A DNA stretch of 37,783 bases from Micrococcales bacterium (GTDB lineage: Bacteria; Actinomycetota; Actinomycetes; Actinomycetales; Microbacteriaceae), in NCBI GenBank assembly GCA_947452235.1, contig CANGBK010000009.1, forward strand, positions 1 through 37,783, read 5' to 3'. Under the pieces are notes generated by a model. It was not told the DNA's origin. It made no database searches and saw only the letters and a program-made list of their open reading frames with translations. The translations under genes and the position numbers were made by a program. Within the stretch, counting starts at the first letter, position 1. Each line of letters starts with the position of its first letter. This document shows positions 7,207 through 16,525 of this stretch, one piece after another.

Positions 7207-8112
7207 ATGAACTCAATCCGAATCTCCGCTGAAGTCCAAAAGGCACTAAAAGACAACCTTCCGGTCGTTGCCTTAGAGTCAACAATCATCTCTCATGGTC
7301 TACCAAGACCTAGAAACCACCAAGCGGCTATTGAGTTCGAGGAAATTCTTCGAAGTCAGGGAGTAACTCCAGCAACCATCGCCATCCTTGATGGTGTTCC
7401 GCACATCGGTCTAGATGCTGAAGGTGTGAACCGCATTGCTAATGAAGATCTAGCTAAAGCTTCGGTTAGAGATATCCCTATTCTTGCCGCCAGAAAAGAA
7501 AGCGGAGCAACTACCGTTGCTGCTACCGCTCACCTTGCTGCTCTAGCTGGGATTAGAGTATTTGCAACCGGAGGTTTGGGTGGTGTTCATCGAGGCGCTA
7601 GTTCAACTTTTGATGAATCAGCGGACCTATCAACTCTTGCGGTAACCCCAATCACTGTTGTAGCTGCTGGTGTGAAATCCGTTCTGGATATCCCAGCGAC
7701 ACTAGAGCGATTAGAGACACTGAGTGTTCCTGTTATTGGTTGGCAAACCAAAGAATTCCCTGCCTTCTGGCTAAACAAGTCTGGTTATCAACTTGATTGG
7801 TCTTTGGACACGGTTGAAGATATTGCTGAAGCAATGGCTAAGCAAGATGAGTTGGGTCACGGTCAGGGAATTGTTATCGCTAACCCGATTCCAATTGAAA
7901 AACAATGGGACCCAAGCGAGCATGACCGAGTTTTAGAGATTGCTTTCAAGGCTGCCGATGAGGCTGGTATCCACGGTAAGGCAGTAACACCTTTCTTACT
8001 TGGTTTCATCGTTGAGGAGTCTAAGGGCAAATCTTTAGAAGTGAACCTCGATCTAGCAAGAAACAATGTTGCCCTAGCCGGGCGCATCGCAACAGCTTGG
8101 TCTAATCGCTAA
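7207..8112 (+). CDS. psuG: Pseudouridine-5'-phosphate glycosidase
   Basis: A 301-residue protein that splits pseudouridine 5'-phosphate into uracil and ribose 5-phosphate. Family signatures are visible: ALESTIISHGLPRP near the N-terminus, the TVAATAHLA and FATGGLGGVHRG segments (metal and phosphate site), and a TKEFPAFW region near 180. Length fits the family. It is followed after two bases by a PfkB kinase, giving the usual PsuG-PsuK pair for pseudouridine salvage from degraded RNA. Confidence 0.95.
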   Translation: MNSIRISAEVQKALKDNLPVVALESTIISHGLPRPRNHQAAIEFEEILRSQGVTPATIAILDGVPHIGLDAEGVNRIANEDLAKASVRDIPILAARKESGATTVAATAHLAALAGIRVFATGGLGGVHRGASSTFDESADLSTLAVTPITVVAAGVKSVLDIPATLERLETLSVPVIGWQTKEFPAFWLNKSGYQLDWSLDTVEDIAEAMAKQDELGHGQGIVIANPIPIEKQWDPSEHDRVLEIAFKAADEAGIHGKAVTPFLLGFIVEESKGKSLEVNLDLARNNVALAGRIATAWSNR

Positions 8113-8114
8113 AG

Positions 8115-8951
8115 ATGAACAAGGTATTGGTTATTGGTGATGTCATCGATGACATCATTGTTGTTCCTAGTGGTGAGATTAGAAACAACACCGATACCAA
8201 CGCAACTATTGAACAAACCTTAGGTGGTTCTGCTAGCAATGTTGCCAGCTGGGCGGCAAACCAAAGCGCTAGTGTCACTTTTGTTGGTTGTGTTTCAGCT
8301 AATGATGTTGATCGAGTAACCCAACAGTTTGAATCTTTTGGGGTTCACTGTGATCTTCAAACTAGTGAAAGAAATACTGGGTCTCTTGTTGTTCTGGTGC
8401 AAAGCGCTAACCGAAGCATGCTAACTGATCGCGGTGCTAATCAGGATTTGAATTTAGATGAACTAACTGAACACAAGTTAGCTGCATATAAATATGTTTA
8501 TCTATCTGGCTATGCGAATCTAAACAAAACTGTTGAAGAAGTTCAAAGTTTTATTGAAAGAGCACATCAAGCGGGAGCTCTAGTTGTTATTGATCCTGGT
8601 TCAACCGGGTTCATCAAAGATTATGGAATAAGTAAATTCAAATCTGCGGTTTCAGGTGTTGACATTCTGTTACCAAATCACGAAGAGTTTGAACTGCTTG
8701 GAAATATTGCTGAAACAACTTTGGTTACCAAAGGCGATCAAGGTGTTGACCACTATATAGATGGCGTTCTTAGTGAAAATTTCTCTGCTCCAGTTGTTGA
8801 ATCAATTGATCCAACCGGCGCAGGAGATTCCTTTGCTGGTGGGCTAATTGCAGGACTTGCTAATGGTCTTGAAATGAGAAACGCCATAGCAGCAGGAATA
8901 AACTGTGCTGCTATGGCGGTTACAACGATTGGTGCTAGACCTAAGCTTTGA
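8115..8951 (+). CDS. psuK: PfkB-family kinase, probably pseudouridine kinase
   Basis: A 278-residue ribokinase/PfkB kinase. The N-terminal VIGDVIDD strand, GGSASNVA (sugar site) and the C-terminal [12 protein letters not shown] motif with its catalytic Asp and anion hole are all present. The specificity for pseudouridine is inferred from the tight pairing with psuG (two-base gap). The 3' end overlaps the convergent ppa gene by 11 bases. Confidence 0.85.
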   Translation: MNKVLVIGDVIDDIIVVPSGEIRNNTDTNATIEQTLGGSASNVASWAANQSASVTFVGCVSANDVDRVTQQFESFGVHCDLQTSERNTGSLVVLVQSANRSMLTDRGANQDLNLDELTEHKLAAYKYVYLSGYANLNKTVEEVQSFIERAHQAGALVVIDPGSTGFIKDYGISKFKSAVSGVDILLPNHEEFELLGNIAETTLVTKGDQGVDHYIDGVLSENFSAPVVESIDPTGAGDSFAGGLIAGLANGLEMRNAIAAGINCAAMAVTTIGARPKL

Positions 8952-9420
8952 ATCTCTCTAGAGCTTCATCGATAAGTTTCTGAGCCGCATCTTTACCAGC
9001 CCATGAACCAACCTTGACCCACTTACCTGGCTCAAGGTCCTTGTAGTGGTTGAAGAAGTGTTCAATCTCATCTTTGGTCTGCTGAGGAACATCATTGATG
9101 TCTTGGATGTGAGCCCAACGCTTGTCTTTAGCTGGAACACAGAGGATCTTTTCGTCAATACCTCCGTCGTCTTCCATAGGAAGCACGCCAACTGGTCTAA
9201 CCTCAACAACCACACCAGGAAACACTGGGAACTCTAGAAGAACTAGGGCATCTAGCGGGTCACCATCGCCGCCTAGGGTGTTATCAAAGTAACCGTAGTC
9301 AACTGGGTAAGTAAAAGGGGTAAATAGGACTCGATCTAGTCTGATCTTTCCTGACTCGTGGTCAACCTCATATTTGTTGCGGCTTCCACGAGGAATCTCG
9401 ATGATGGCGTCAATAGACAT
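8941..9420 (-). CDS. ppa: Inorganic pyrophosphatase (family I)
   Basis: A 159-residue soluble pyrophosphatase. It shows the N-terminal [11 protein letters not shown] substrate loop, FTYPVDYGY, and the family signature [11 protein letters not shown] with its metal-binding aspartates. The ATG at 9420 is preceded by a clear Shine-Dalgarno (TAGGAGAACC). It stands alone on the minus strand, divergent from tilS. Confidence 0.97.
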   Translation of the reverse strand: MSIDAIIEIPRGSRNKYEVDHESGKIRLDRVLFTPFTYPVDYGYFDNTLGGDGDPLDALVLLEFPVFPGVVVEVRPVGVLPMEDDGGIDEKILCVPAKDKRWAHIQDINDVPQQTKDEIEHFFNHYKDLEPGKWVKVGSWAGKDAAQKLIDEALERFKA

Positions 9421-9436
9421 GGTTCTCCTAAATAGG

Positions 9437-9450
9437 CTTGATGTATCAAG
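9437..9450. promoter_or_regulatory. Palindrome between divergent ppa and tilS
   Basis: CTTGAT-GT-ATCAAG is a perfect 6-2-6 inverted repeat in the 51-base divergent gap. A -10-like TAGTCT on the minus strand (9449-9454) would start ppa transcription inside it. It may be an operator. The binding factor is unknown. Confidence 0.35.
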
Positions 9451-9471
9451 ACTACCGAAAGGTCACCCAGG

Positions 9472-10488
9472 TTGCCGCGACCACGACTAACCCCAGCCAT
9501 GGCTGATGTTCGCAGGGCTGTTCGCGAGCTCTGGGATAAAACTGCAGTCACCGAAGGTGACGTTGTTGCCGTTGCCCTATCTGGTGGAGCGGATTCTTTA
9601 GCTTTAACGGCGGCTTCAATCTTTGAAGCTAATAAAGCAGGCATCCAAATTGCAGTTATTACTGTGAATCACAATCTTCAAGAAGGTTCTGAACTTGTTG
9701 CTAATAATGCTAAAAAGCAAGCAGAAGAGTTAGGTGCGTTTATCGCCGAAGTTGTATCGATTTCAGTTCCTAAAAACTCTTTAGGGATGGAAGCTGCTGC
9801 TAGAAATGAAAGATACAAGGCTTTAGATCTGTTTGCACTGAAACATAAAGCTAAATTCACAATGCTAGGTCACACTTTAGATGATCAAGCGGAAACAGTT
9901 TTACTTGGTTTAGCTAGAGGCTCCGGTGCAAAAAGCATTGCCGGTATGAGTGAAATCAGTGGCGATGGTAAGTATTTGAGACCACTACTTAACATTCGTA
10001 GAGAACAAACAGTCTCCTTCTGCACTGACAGTGGTCTTGAGTTTTGGTCTGATCCACAAAATCAGGATGAGAAGTTCTCTCGAGTGAAAGTCAGAAAGAA
10101 TATTCTTCCTATTCTTGAACAAGAGCTGGGTCCAGGTATGGCCTTGGCTTTGGCTAGAACGGCTGAGCTTTTGCAAGAAGACATTTCTTATTTGGAAGCT
10201 CAAGCTAGTGAGGCTTTCGAAGCGGCTTCTAAAACAACCTCAAATAGTGTCATTCTGGATTGCAAGAAGCTGGAAGAACTGCCTAAAGCCTTAGGTTCTA
10301 GGGTGATTCATCAGGGCTTGGTTCTCCTAGGGGCTGAACCTAGCAAGGCTTCAATTGACTCTGTTTACGAGCTGGTAACTAATTGGCATGGACAGAAACC
10401 TTTGACCCTTCCCTCCGTTAGAGTTGAGAGAAGGAACAACGAAATAACTTTAAAAAGTACTAAAACCCTCAAACCAGGAGCATGTTAA
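9472..10488 (+). CDS. tilS: tRNA(Ile)-lysidine synthase
   Basis: A 338-residue PP-loop ATPase that converts C34 of the CAU-anticodon tRNA(Ile) to lysidine, an essential decoding step. The PP-loop ALSGGADSLAL (~residues 35-45) and the following helix, then GHTLDDQAETVLLGLARGSG, are diagnostic. I keep the TTG start at 9472 because the N-terminal RLTPAMADVRRAVREL is, as I recall, typical of Microbacteriaceae TilS. An ATG at 9499 would cut into it. The stop is immediately followed by the hpt start. Confidence 0.93.
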   Translation: MPRPRLTPAMADVRRAVRELWDKTAVTEGDVVAVALSGGADSLALTAASIFEANKAGIQIAVITVNHNLQEGSELVANNAKKQAEELGAFIAEVVSISVPKNSLGMEAAARNERYKALDLFALKHKAKFTMLGHTLDDQAETVLLGLARGSGAKSIAGMSEISGDGKYLRPLLNIRREQTVSFCTDSGLEFWSDPQNQDEKFSRVKVRKNILPILEQELGPGMALALARTAELLQEDISYLEAQASEAFEAASKTTSNSVILDCKKLEELPKALGSRVIHQGLVLLGAEPSKASIDSVYELVTNWHGQKPLTLPSVRVERRNNEITLKSTKTLKPGAC

Positions 10489-11040
10489 GTGGATCTAGAA
10501 CAGGTTAAAAATGACCTCACTAAAGTTTTGGTCACCGAAGAGCAGATTGTTTCAAGGGTTAAAGAGTTAGCTTTAGAAGTTGACAAGATGTATGCGGGTA
10601 AAGATGTCTTGTTGGTTGGGGTTCTAAAAGGCGCTGTCATGTTTATGGCTGACTTGTCCCGGGAAATGCAGATCCCAGTGGCAATGGACTGGATGGCTGT
10701 TTCTTCTTATGGTTCAGGAACCCAGTCTTCAGGTGTAGTTCGTATCCTGAAAGACCTAGACGCGGATGTTCTAGGAAGACATGTCTTGATTGTTGAAGAC
10801 ATCATTGATTCAGGTCTAACTCTGTCATGGTTAGCTTCCAACCTGACTGCTCGTGGAGCAGCTTCTGTTGAGATTGTGGCTTTTCTAAGAAAGCCGGATG
10901 CAGCTAAGGTTCAGGTTGAGGTCGCGTTAGTTGGTTTTGACATACCTAACGAGTTTGTGGTCGGTTATGGCCTTGATTGGGCTGAGAAATACCGTACTTT
11001 GAAGGCCGTTGGAGTGCTTTCACCAGCTGTTTATAGCTAG
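10489..11040 (+). CDS. hpt: Hypoxanthine phosphoribosyltransferase
   Basis: A 183-residue purine-salvage enzyme. It contains LVGVLKGAVMFMADL, the flexible-loop SSYGSGTQSSG, and the PRPP-binding motif VLIVEDIIDSGLTL. The GTG start directly follows the tilS stop and has AGGAG nine bases upstream inside tilS. The tilS-hpt-ftsH order is conserved in many Gram-positives. Confidence 0.95.
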   Translation: MDLEQVKNDLTKVLVTEEQIVSRVKELALEVDKMYAGKDVLLVGVLKGAVMFMADLSREMQIPVAMDWMAVSSYGSGTQSSGVVRILKDLDADVLGRHVLIVEDIIDSGLTLSWLASNLTARGAASVEIVAFLRKPDAAKVQVEVALVGFDIPNEFVVGYGLDWAEKYRTLKAVGVLSPAVYS

Positions 11041-11051
11041 TTATTCTCTCT

Positions 11052-11112
11052 GCGAACAGCCTTAGACACCAGCCCTTAGGGCAGGTAGCCTAGAGGTTGT
11101 TCGGCTTTATTT
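11052..11112 (+). terminator. Two-stem RNA structure between hpt and ftsH (terminator or attenuator)
   Basis: An outer stem pairs 11053-11061 with 11095-11103 (nine pairs, one G-U). It encloses a smaller hairpin around GCCC-TTA-GGGC (11072-11082). TTTATTT follows from about 11106. This could end hpt transcripts or attenuate readthrough into ftsH. The structure is found by eye and the energy is not computed. Confidence 0.4.
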
Positions 11113-11137
11113 GAAAGGTTGGGGTTTAACCACCAAT

Positions 11138-13051
11138 ATGAAACGTCGCAAACTAGTTAGAGGTCCGTTCTTCTGGATTATCGTGGCTTTTGCCATTTTG
11201 ATCTTCGGATACAACTCATTCAGTGGATCTGCATATAAAGAGGTAGACACCTCTGTTGGTCTTAACCTCATTCAGAGTGGTGAAGCTAAGAGTGTTCTAG
11301 TTTCACAAAGCGAACACAGAGTTGATGTTGTTCTAAACACCAAGGATGCCAAACTAGGCGACAAGATTCAGTTCTACTACGTAGGCCCTCGTGGATCTTA
11401 TGTAACCAACGTTATAGCTAAAGCAAATATCACTGAAGGTTACAACGACCAGGTAACCAGCACCCCTTGGTACCTTTCACTTCTTGCATCTATCTTCCCG
11501 TTCCTAATCATCGTTGGAATTTTCTGGTTCATGATGTCTAGTGCTCAAAGCGGTAACAACCGTGCGATGCAGTTCGGTAAGTCAAGAGCAAAACTTTATA
11601 ACAAAGACATGCCTAAGGTCACCTTCGCTGATGTTGCCGGTGTGGATGAAGCTATTGAAGAGCTTGAAGAGATTAAAGAATTCTTGAAGGAACCACAAAA
11701 GTTCCAAGCTGTTGGAGCAAAGATTCCTCGTGGTGTTTTGCTTTATGGCCCTCCGGGAACCGGTAAGACTTTGCTTGCTAAAGCTGTTGCTGGTGAAGCT
11801 GGTGTTCCTTTCTTTACTATCTCAGGTTCAGACTTTGTTGAAATGTTTGTTGGTGTTGGTGCCTCACGTGTTCGCGATCTTTTCGAACAGGCTAAAGCTG
11901 CTGCACCTGCGATCATCTTCGTTGATGAGATTGACGCTGTTGGTCGTCACCGCGGTGCCGGTATCGGTGGCGGGAACGATGAGCGTGAGCAAACTCTTAA
12001 CCAGTTGCTAGTTGAGATGGATGGTTTTGATTCAAAGACCAACGTAATTCTTATTGCTGCAACTAACCGACCAGATATTTTGGACCCAGCTCTTTTGCGT
12101 CCTGGTCGTTTCGATCGTCAGGTTGGTGTTTCATCACCGGATCTAATTGGTCGTGAACAGATTCTTAAAGTTCACTCAAAGGGTAAGCCGGTTGCATCAG
12201 ATGTCGACATGGCTACCGTTGCTAGAAGAACACCTGGTTTCACCGGTGCTGATCTAGCTAACGTTCTAAACGAAGCTGCTTTGCTAACTGCAAGAACTAA
12301 TCAGAAGAAGATCACTAATGAAATTCTTGATGAGGCTATCGACCGCGTTATAGGTGGACCTGCAAAGAAGACTCGTTTGATGAAAGATGAAGAGCGTCTA
12401 AACACCGCTTACCACGAAGCAGGTCACGCACTTGTTGCAGCATCACTAAATAACAGTGACCCGGTTTCTAAGGTGACTATCTTGCCTCGTGGACGTGCAC
12501 TTGGTTACACCATGGTCTTACCTCTTGAAGATCGCTATTCAGTGACTCGTAACCAGCTACTAGACCAGATTGCCTATGCAATGGGTGGTCGTGTTGCTGA
12601 AGAGATCATCTACGGGGACCCAACAACCGGCGCATCTAATGACTTCGAGAAGGCAACATCTATCGCTCGTGCAATGGTTATGCAGTATGGAATGAGCGCA
12701 ACAGTTGGTTCAGTTTCTTTTGCTGGCGCAAGTGAAGTGTTTATCGGTCGCGACATGGCTACCGCTAAGGACTACTCTGATGCAACAGCACAGAACATCG
12801 ATAAAGAAATCAGAAGCATTCTGGATTCAGCTCACGATGAGGCATACAAAGCTCTAAACCTAAACCGCAAGGTTTTGGATGCTCTAGCTAAAGAGTTGAT
12901 GATTCGTGAAACTTTGAATGCTGAAGATATTGCGAAGATCTTCAAGTCTGTGAAGAAGCTACCTAAGCGCTCACAGTGGTTATCCAAGAAGACACGTCCA
13001 AAGCCTAAGACGGGACCTATAGCTATCCCGAAAAAAGCTGCAACGGCATAG
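11138..13051 (+). CDS. ftsH: ATP-dependent membrane zinc metalloprotease FtsH
   Basis: A 637-residue hexameric AAA+ protease that removes membrane and regulatory proteins. It has two N-terminal membrane helices (about 10-28 and 105-128) flanking an extracytoplasmic region, Walker A GPPGTGKT at 204-211, Walker B IIFVDEID, the second region of homology ending in RPGRFDRQ, and the zinc site HEAGH at 426-430. I chose ATG 11138 (MKRRK just before the first helix) over an in-frame TTG at 11111. The Lys/Pro-rich tail is typical of actinobacterial FtsH. It leads into the folate operon with a nine-base gap. Confidence 0.97.
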   Translation: MKRRKLVRGPFFWIIVAFAILIFGYNSFSGSAYKEVDTSVGLNLIQSGEAKSVLVSQSEHRVDVVLNTKDAKLGDKIQFYYVGPRGSYVTNVIAKANITEGYNDQVTSTPWYLSLLASIFPFLIIVGIFWFMMSSAQSGNNRAMQFGKSRAKLYNKDMPKVTFADVAGVDEAIEELEEIKEFLKEPQKFQAVGAKIPRGVLLYGPPGTGKTLLAKAVAGEAGVPFFTISGSDFVEMFVGVGASRVRDLFEQAKAAAPAIIFVDEIDAVGRHRGAGIGGGNDEREQTLNQLLVEMDGFDSKTNVILIAATNRPDILDPALLRPGRFDRQVGVSSPDLIGREQILKVHSKGKPVASDVDMATVARRTPGFTGADLANVLNEAALLTARTNQKKITNEILDEAIDRVIGGPAKKTRLMKDEERLNTAYHEAGHALVAASLNNSDPVSKVTILPRGRALGYTMVLPLEDRYSVTRNQLLDQIAYAMGGRVAEEIIYGDPTTGASNDFEKATSIARAMVMQYGMSATVGSVSFAGASEVFIGRDMATAKDYSDATAQNIDKEIRSILDSAHDEAYKALNLNRKVLDALAKELMIRETLNAEDIAKIFKSVKKLPKRSQWLSKKTRPKPKTGPIAIPKKAATA

Positions 13052-13060
13052 AAGTTTAAA

Positions 13061-13615
13061 GTGATTGACGCCGAACGTATAAAGCTTGCAGTTACAGAAT
13101 TACTGCAAGCTATCGGCGAAGACCCTACTCGCGATGAACTTCGTGCAACACCACAAAAAGTTGCTGATGCTTACGCTGGCTTCTTCTCTGGCGTTGGGGT
13201 TAACCCACTGGATGCTCTAAGTGAAACATTTCCTGCTGAACACAACGATGTTGTCATCCTCAAAGACATCGAACTGGTGAGCATTTGTGAACATCACCTG
13301 CTACCTTTCACCGGTGTTGCTCACATTGCGTATCTGCCCAGTGATCGTGTAATTGGTTTGGGTAGATTACCTAAGCTGGTCGAAATACTTTCAGCTCGAC
13401 CTCAATTGCAGGAAAACTTAACAGCACAAATAGCAGATGCGCTAGAAACCGGATTAGGAACTAAAGGTGTTGTGGTTGTTATTGAAGCAAGACACCACTG
13501 TGTTGCTTCTCGTGGGGCAAGACAACCAGAAGCTAACACTGTAACAGTTGCCACTCGTGGACTTTATAGCGATGCAGTTCATCGTGCCGAAGTCATGTCT
13601 CTAATCGCGAAGTAA
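13061..13615 (+). CDS. folE: GTP cyclohydrolase I
   Basis: A 184-residue enzyme making 7,8-dihydroneopterin triphosphate, the first step of folate synthesis. It has the zinc ligands Cys76 and His79 in SICEHHLLPFTG and Cys147 in RHHCVASRG, and the GLGRLPKLVEI signature. The start is GTG. The stop TAA shares its last base with the folP ATG. Confidence 0.97.
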   Translation: MIDAERIKLAVTELLQAIGEDPTRDELRATPQKVADAYAGFFSGVGVNPLDALSETFPAEHNDVVILKDIELVSICEHHLLPFTGVAHIAYLPSDRVIGLGRLPKLVEILSARPQLQENLTAQIADALETGLGTKGVVVVIEARHHCVASRGARQPEANTVTVATRGLYSDAVHRAEVMSLIAK

Positions 13616-14442
13616 TGATGATTAGACCAAAGATTATGGGTGTTCTAAATATCACCCCAGATAGTTTCAGTGATGGCAATCAATACACTTCTTTAGAATC
13701 TGCTATCGATCAAGCAAAGCTTCTAAGCATGACCGGTGCTGACATCATCGATGTTGGCGGTGAATCAACTAGACCGGGTGCTACTCGTGTTTCAGTTGAA
13801 GAAGAGCAAGCAAGGGTAATACCGGTGATCAGAGCCATCAAAGATCTGGGTCTTGCTGAGATCAGCATAGACACAATGAACTCCGCAACTGCACGTGCAG
13901 CCATTGAAGCAGGTGCAACGATTATCAATGATGTGTCTGGTGGTTTAGCAGATGAAGAGATGTTTGGAGTGGCAGCTGAGACAGGTGCAGTTCTTGTTAT
14001 TTCACACTGGAGGGGGCATTCAAACGAAATGGATGCCTTGAACAAGTATGAAGACATCGCTAAAGATGTAGCCAGAGAGCTATCGCAACGTGTTCATGTT
14101 GCGCTTAGCCAAGGGGTAGCGAAAGAGAAAATTGTCATTGATCCAGGCTTGGGTTTTGCTAAGGACATGTTGCAGAACTGGGAACTGGTTGCAAGGCTGG
14201 ATGAATTAGAGAAGCTTGAGCTACCGATTCTGGTTGGAGCTTCCCGTAAACGCTTTATCGCAGGGGTTTTAGAGGCAGATGAGCCTAGTTCTGTTGGCAA
14301 CGAGCGTAGAGATACGGCAACAGCTGTGCTGACCGCGCTGTTGCTACAAAGGAAACTCTGGGGGGTTCGTGTCCACAACACACTAGCGACCTTAGACGCT
14401 ATCAACATTGTTCAAGCCCTGCGCAATGGTTCGAGTGAATAG
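13615..14442 (+). CDS. folP: Dihydropteroate synthase
   Basis: A 275-residue TIM-barrel enzyme that joins pABA to the pterin pyrophosphate and is the sulfonamide target. Both signatures are present: IMGVLNITPDSFSDG near residue 8-22 and DVGGESTRPGA near 46-56. A GASRKRFI loop follows near 212. It overlaps folE by one base. The next gene, folB, starts 14 bases downstream. Confidence 0.97.
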   Translation: MMIRPKIMGVLNITPDSFSDGNQYTSLESAIDQAKLLSMTGADIIDVGGESTRPGATRVSVEEEQARVIPVIRAIKDLGLAEISIDTMNSATARAAIEAGATIINDVSGGLADEEMFGVAAETGAVLVISHWRGHSNEMDALNKYEDIAKDVARELSQRVHVALSQGVAKEKIVIDPGLGFAKDMLQNWELVARLDELEKLELPILVGASRKRFIAGVLEADEPSSVGNERRDTATAVLTALLLQRKLWGVRVHNTLATLDAINIVQALRNGSSE

Positions 14443-14456
14443 GTAAGAATTAGAAC

Positions 14457-14828
14457 ATGTTGCACAAAATCCAAATTAAGGGGCTTAGAGTCTTTGCTCA
14501 CCACGGTGTCTTCGATTTCGAAAGACAGAACGGACAGGACTTCTATATCGATGCAACGGTTTGGGTTGAGGGGGATGCTGCAGCCTTTGGTGACGATCTG
14601 TCTAAAACTGTTCACTATGGCGATTTGGCTAAAGGTTTAGTTGAACTAACCAAATCTCAACCGGTTGATCTTTTGGAAACTCTGGCTCAAAGACTTCTTG
14701 ATTACACGCTCAATTTCAAAGGCGGCTCTGCAGTTAAAGCGAAGATTACGGTTCACAAACCTAATGCACCTATTCCTTATGAGTTTGACGATATCACTGT
14801 GACAGTGAAAGCTAAACGCGATGCCTAA
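14457..14828 (+). CDS. folB: Dihydroneopterin aldolase
   Basis: A 123-residue member of the folate pathway, opening with KIQIKGLRVFAHHGVFDFER, which carries the substrate-site residues. VHYGDLAK and LLETLAQRL match the family, and the catalytic-type lysine lies in KITVHKPNAPI. It overlaps folK by eight bases. Confidence 0.95.
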   Translation: MLHKIQIKGLRVFAHHGVFDFERQNGQDFYIDATVWVEGDAAAFGDDLSKTVHYGDLAKGLVELTKSQPVDLLETLAQRLLDYTLNFKGGSAVKAKITVHKPNAPIPYEFDDITVTVKAKRDA

Positions 14829-15309
14829 GCAGGTTGTTTTAGCCTTAGGAAGTAATTTAGGTAATCGTCGCAACTGGATTGTTCAAGCACTTGCTCGAAT
14901 ATCTAAAAACAAAGGCATAAAGCTAGTTAATGTTTCAGGTATCTATGAATCAAAGGCACTTACCCTTGCTGGGGTGGATTCAACTAAACCTAAGTATTTG
15001 AACTGTGTTGCTCAAATTGAAACAGATCTAAAACCTGAAGAGTTGCTTATTGTCTTGCAGGGCATTGAGCATGAACTTGGTCGTAAAAGAAAAGAGCGTT
15101 GGGGCGATAGAAACATCGATATCGACATTATTGATTACGACAAAATCAAATACACCTCTTCAACTTTGAGCTTGCCGCACCCTCAAGCTCAACATCGTTC
15201 CTTTGTGATTGTTCCTTGGTTTGAGATGGATGAATGGGCAGAATTACCTGGAGTTGGAACTCTTGAGAAGCTTGCATACGTTTATATTGATCAGGTGAAG
15301 CTCAAATGA
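14821..15309 (+). CDS. folK: 6-hydroxymethyl-dihydropterin pyrophosphokinase
   Basis: A 162-residue HPPK. LALGSNLGNR opens the fold, and ERWGDRNIDIDIIDYD carries the Mg-binding aspartates, followed by LPHPQAQHRSFVIVPW. With folE, folP and folB it gives a contiguous pterin branch. It overlaps the next gene by four bases (ATGA). Confidence 0.96.
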   Translation: MPKQVVLALGSNLGNRRNWIVQALARISKNKGIKLVNVSGIYESKALTLAGVDSTKPKYLNCVAQIETDLKPEELLIVLQGIEHELGRKRKERWGDRNIDIDIIDYDKIKYTSSTLSLPHPQAQHRSFVIVPWFEMDEWAELPGVGTLEKLAYVYIDQVKLK

Positions 15310-15806
15310 AATCACTAGGTGTTCTTTCGGTTCTTATTTGGAGTGGCGCTTCAACTCTTGTTGGTTTCTTTTATAGCGAGTGGGCTGTTGCTAATGGATA
15401 CAACGTTCCGGTTAGTGGTGTTTCACTTTCTATTTCATTAGTGCTTGCCTCTATCGTGCTTTTGGCTCTTGCAACTCCTATTTATAAATACAAGAGAGCG
15501 CTAAAGAAAGTACTTGAAGCTAAGGGCGGCCAGTTGGTGAAAAAACCGATGCCAGTTGATCCTTTCTATGCAGTGAAGGTTTTACTTTTAGCCACAGCAG
15601 CCGGAATCACTGCTTCGCTGTTTACTGGTTGGCACATCGGAGTGATTATCAAGCAGCTAAACACCACTGTTGTGGTGAGGGAGAATGTAACCCCAAACAT
15701 CTTGGGTGCGATAGCCTCACTAGTTTTACTTAGCGTTGCATTCATTGTCGTTGAGATCTGCAAGTTACCTAACGATGGCACTAAAGAGCGTTCGGTGCCA
15801 GCCTAA
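15306..15806 (+). CDS. DUF3180 membrane protein
   Basis: A 166-residue protein with four predicted membrane helices (about 5-24, 40-58, 90-110, 130-153) and a basic cytoplasmic loop between helices 2 and 3. It matches the actinobacterial DUF3180 family, which commonly follows folK. Function is unknown. It overlaps its neighbours on both sides, so it is part of the folate-pantothenate-lysS operon. Confidence 0.8.
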   Translation: MKSLGVLSVLIWSGASTLVGFFYSEWAVANGYNVPVSGVSLSISLVLASIVLLALATPIYKYKRALKKVLEAKGGQLVKKPMPVDPFYAVKVLLLATAAGITASLFTGWHIGVIIKQLNTTVVVRENVTPNILGAIASLVLLSVAFIVVEICKLPNDGTKERSVPA

Positions 15807-16525
15807 TGACCAGTCGTTTAGCTGTATCAGTTATAGGGGCAGGGCCGGTTGGCTTGGCTTTAGCTAAAGCAATTTCAGATGCGGGTCATTCAGTTATGGC
15901 TATTGCAACCACGGATCCTGAGCGTATCGAAAAAGTAAATTCACTTTTGCCTGGAATCAGAATTGGTGATGTTGCATCTGTTGTTGATGGAGCAGACCTG
16001 ATAGTTTTTGCAACACCGGCTGCTGTTATTCCAGATCTAATCAAAGGCTTAGTTGCAACCGATTCACTGATTCCAGGTCAACTACTTGTTTCCACGGCAC
16101 CTGAGGTTGGCTATGAAGTTTTTAGTGATGCTTTTAGTCTTGGTGTTGTTCCTATGAGCATGCATCCTGCGATGCGCTTCACAGGATTTAATTCAATTGA
16201 TAGAGCAAGACTTCATGAAAGTTATTTCGCTGTTGATGCACCAAAACAGGTGCTTCCTATTGTTCAGACTCTTTCGATTGAACTAGGTGGCGAACCTATT
16301 CATGTTCCGCAGGAAGCGAGAGCTAACTATGCAGAAGCAATTTCAGTTGCCTCAACTTTCACCAACTTGATTGTTGGCCAATCAATTAAGTTACTTGAAG
16401 AAGCCAAGGTTGAGAAACCTAGAAATCTTTTAGCCGGTATTCTTCGTTCATCAGTTGAAGAGTCGCTTCGAAACTCGGTTACAGAAATAGATCCAGCTGA
16501 TCTTTTGGATGGTGATGTTGAATGA
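15806..16525 (+). CDS. Rossmann-fold protein, DUF2520-like
   Basis: A 239-residue NAD(P)-binding protein opening with SVIGAGPVGLALAKAI (GxGxxG-type dinucleotide site), then a helical second domain with MSMHPAMRFTG and YAEAISVASTF, as in the ProC/DUF2520 superfamily. In actinobacteria such a gene sits directly before panC. It is shorter than the ~300 residues I would expect. It could be a reductase connected to pantothenate synthesis, for instance a stand-in for PanE, but no motif proves that. It overlaps panC by four bases. Confidence 0.65.
   Translation: MTSRLAVSVIGAGPVGLALAKAISDAGHSVMAIATTDPERIEKVNSLLPGIRIGDVASVVDGADLIVFATPAAVIPDLIKGLVATDSLIPGQLLVSTAPEVGYEVFSDAFSLGVVPMSMHPAMRFTGFNSIDRARLHESYFAVDAPKQVLPIVQTLSIELGGEPIHVPQEARANYAEAISVASTFTNLIVGQSIKLLEEAKVEKPRNLLAGILRSSVEESLRNSVTEIDPADLLDGDVE

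Noticed and set aside
11111-11137. Upstream TTG start for FtsH adding nine residues
   Set aside because: The ATG at 11138 gives the expected short basic N-terminus before the first membrane helix. The TTG extension lies in the structured leader.
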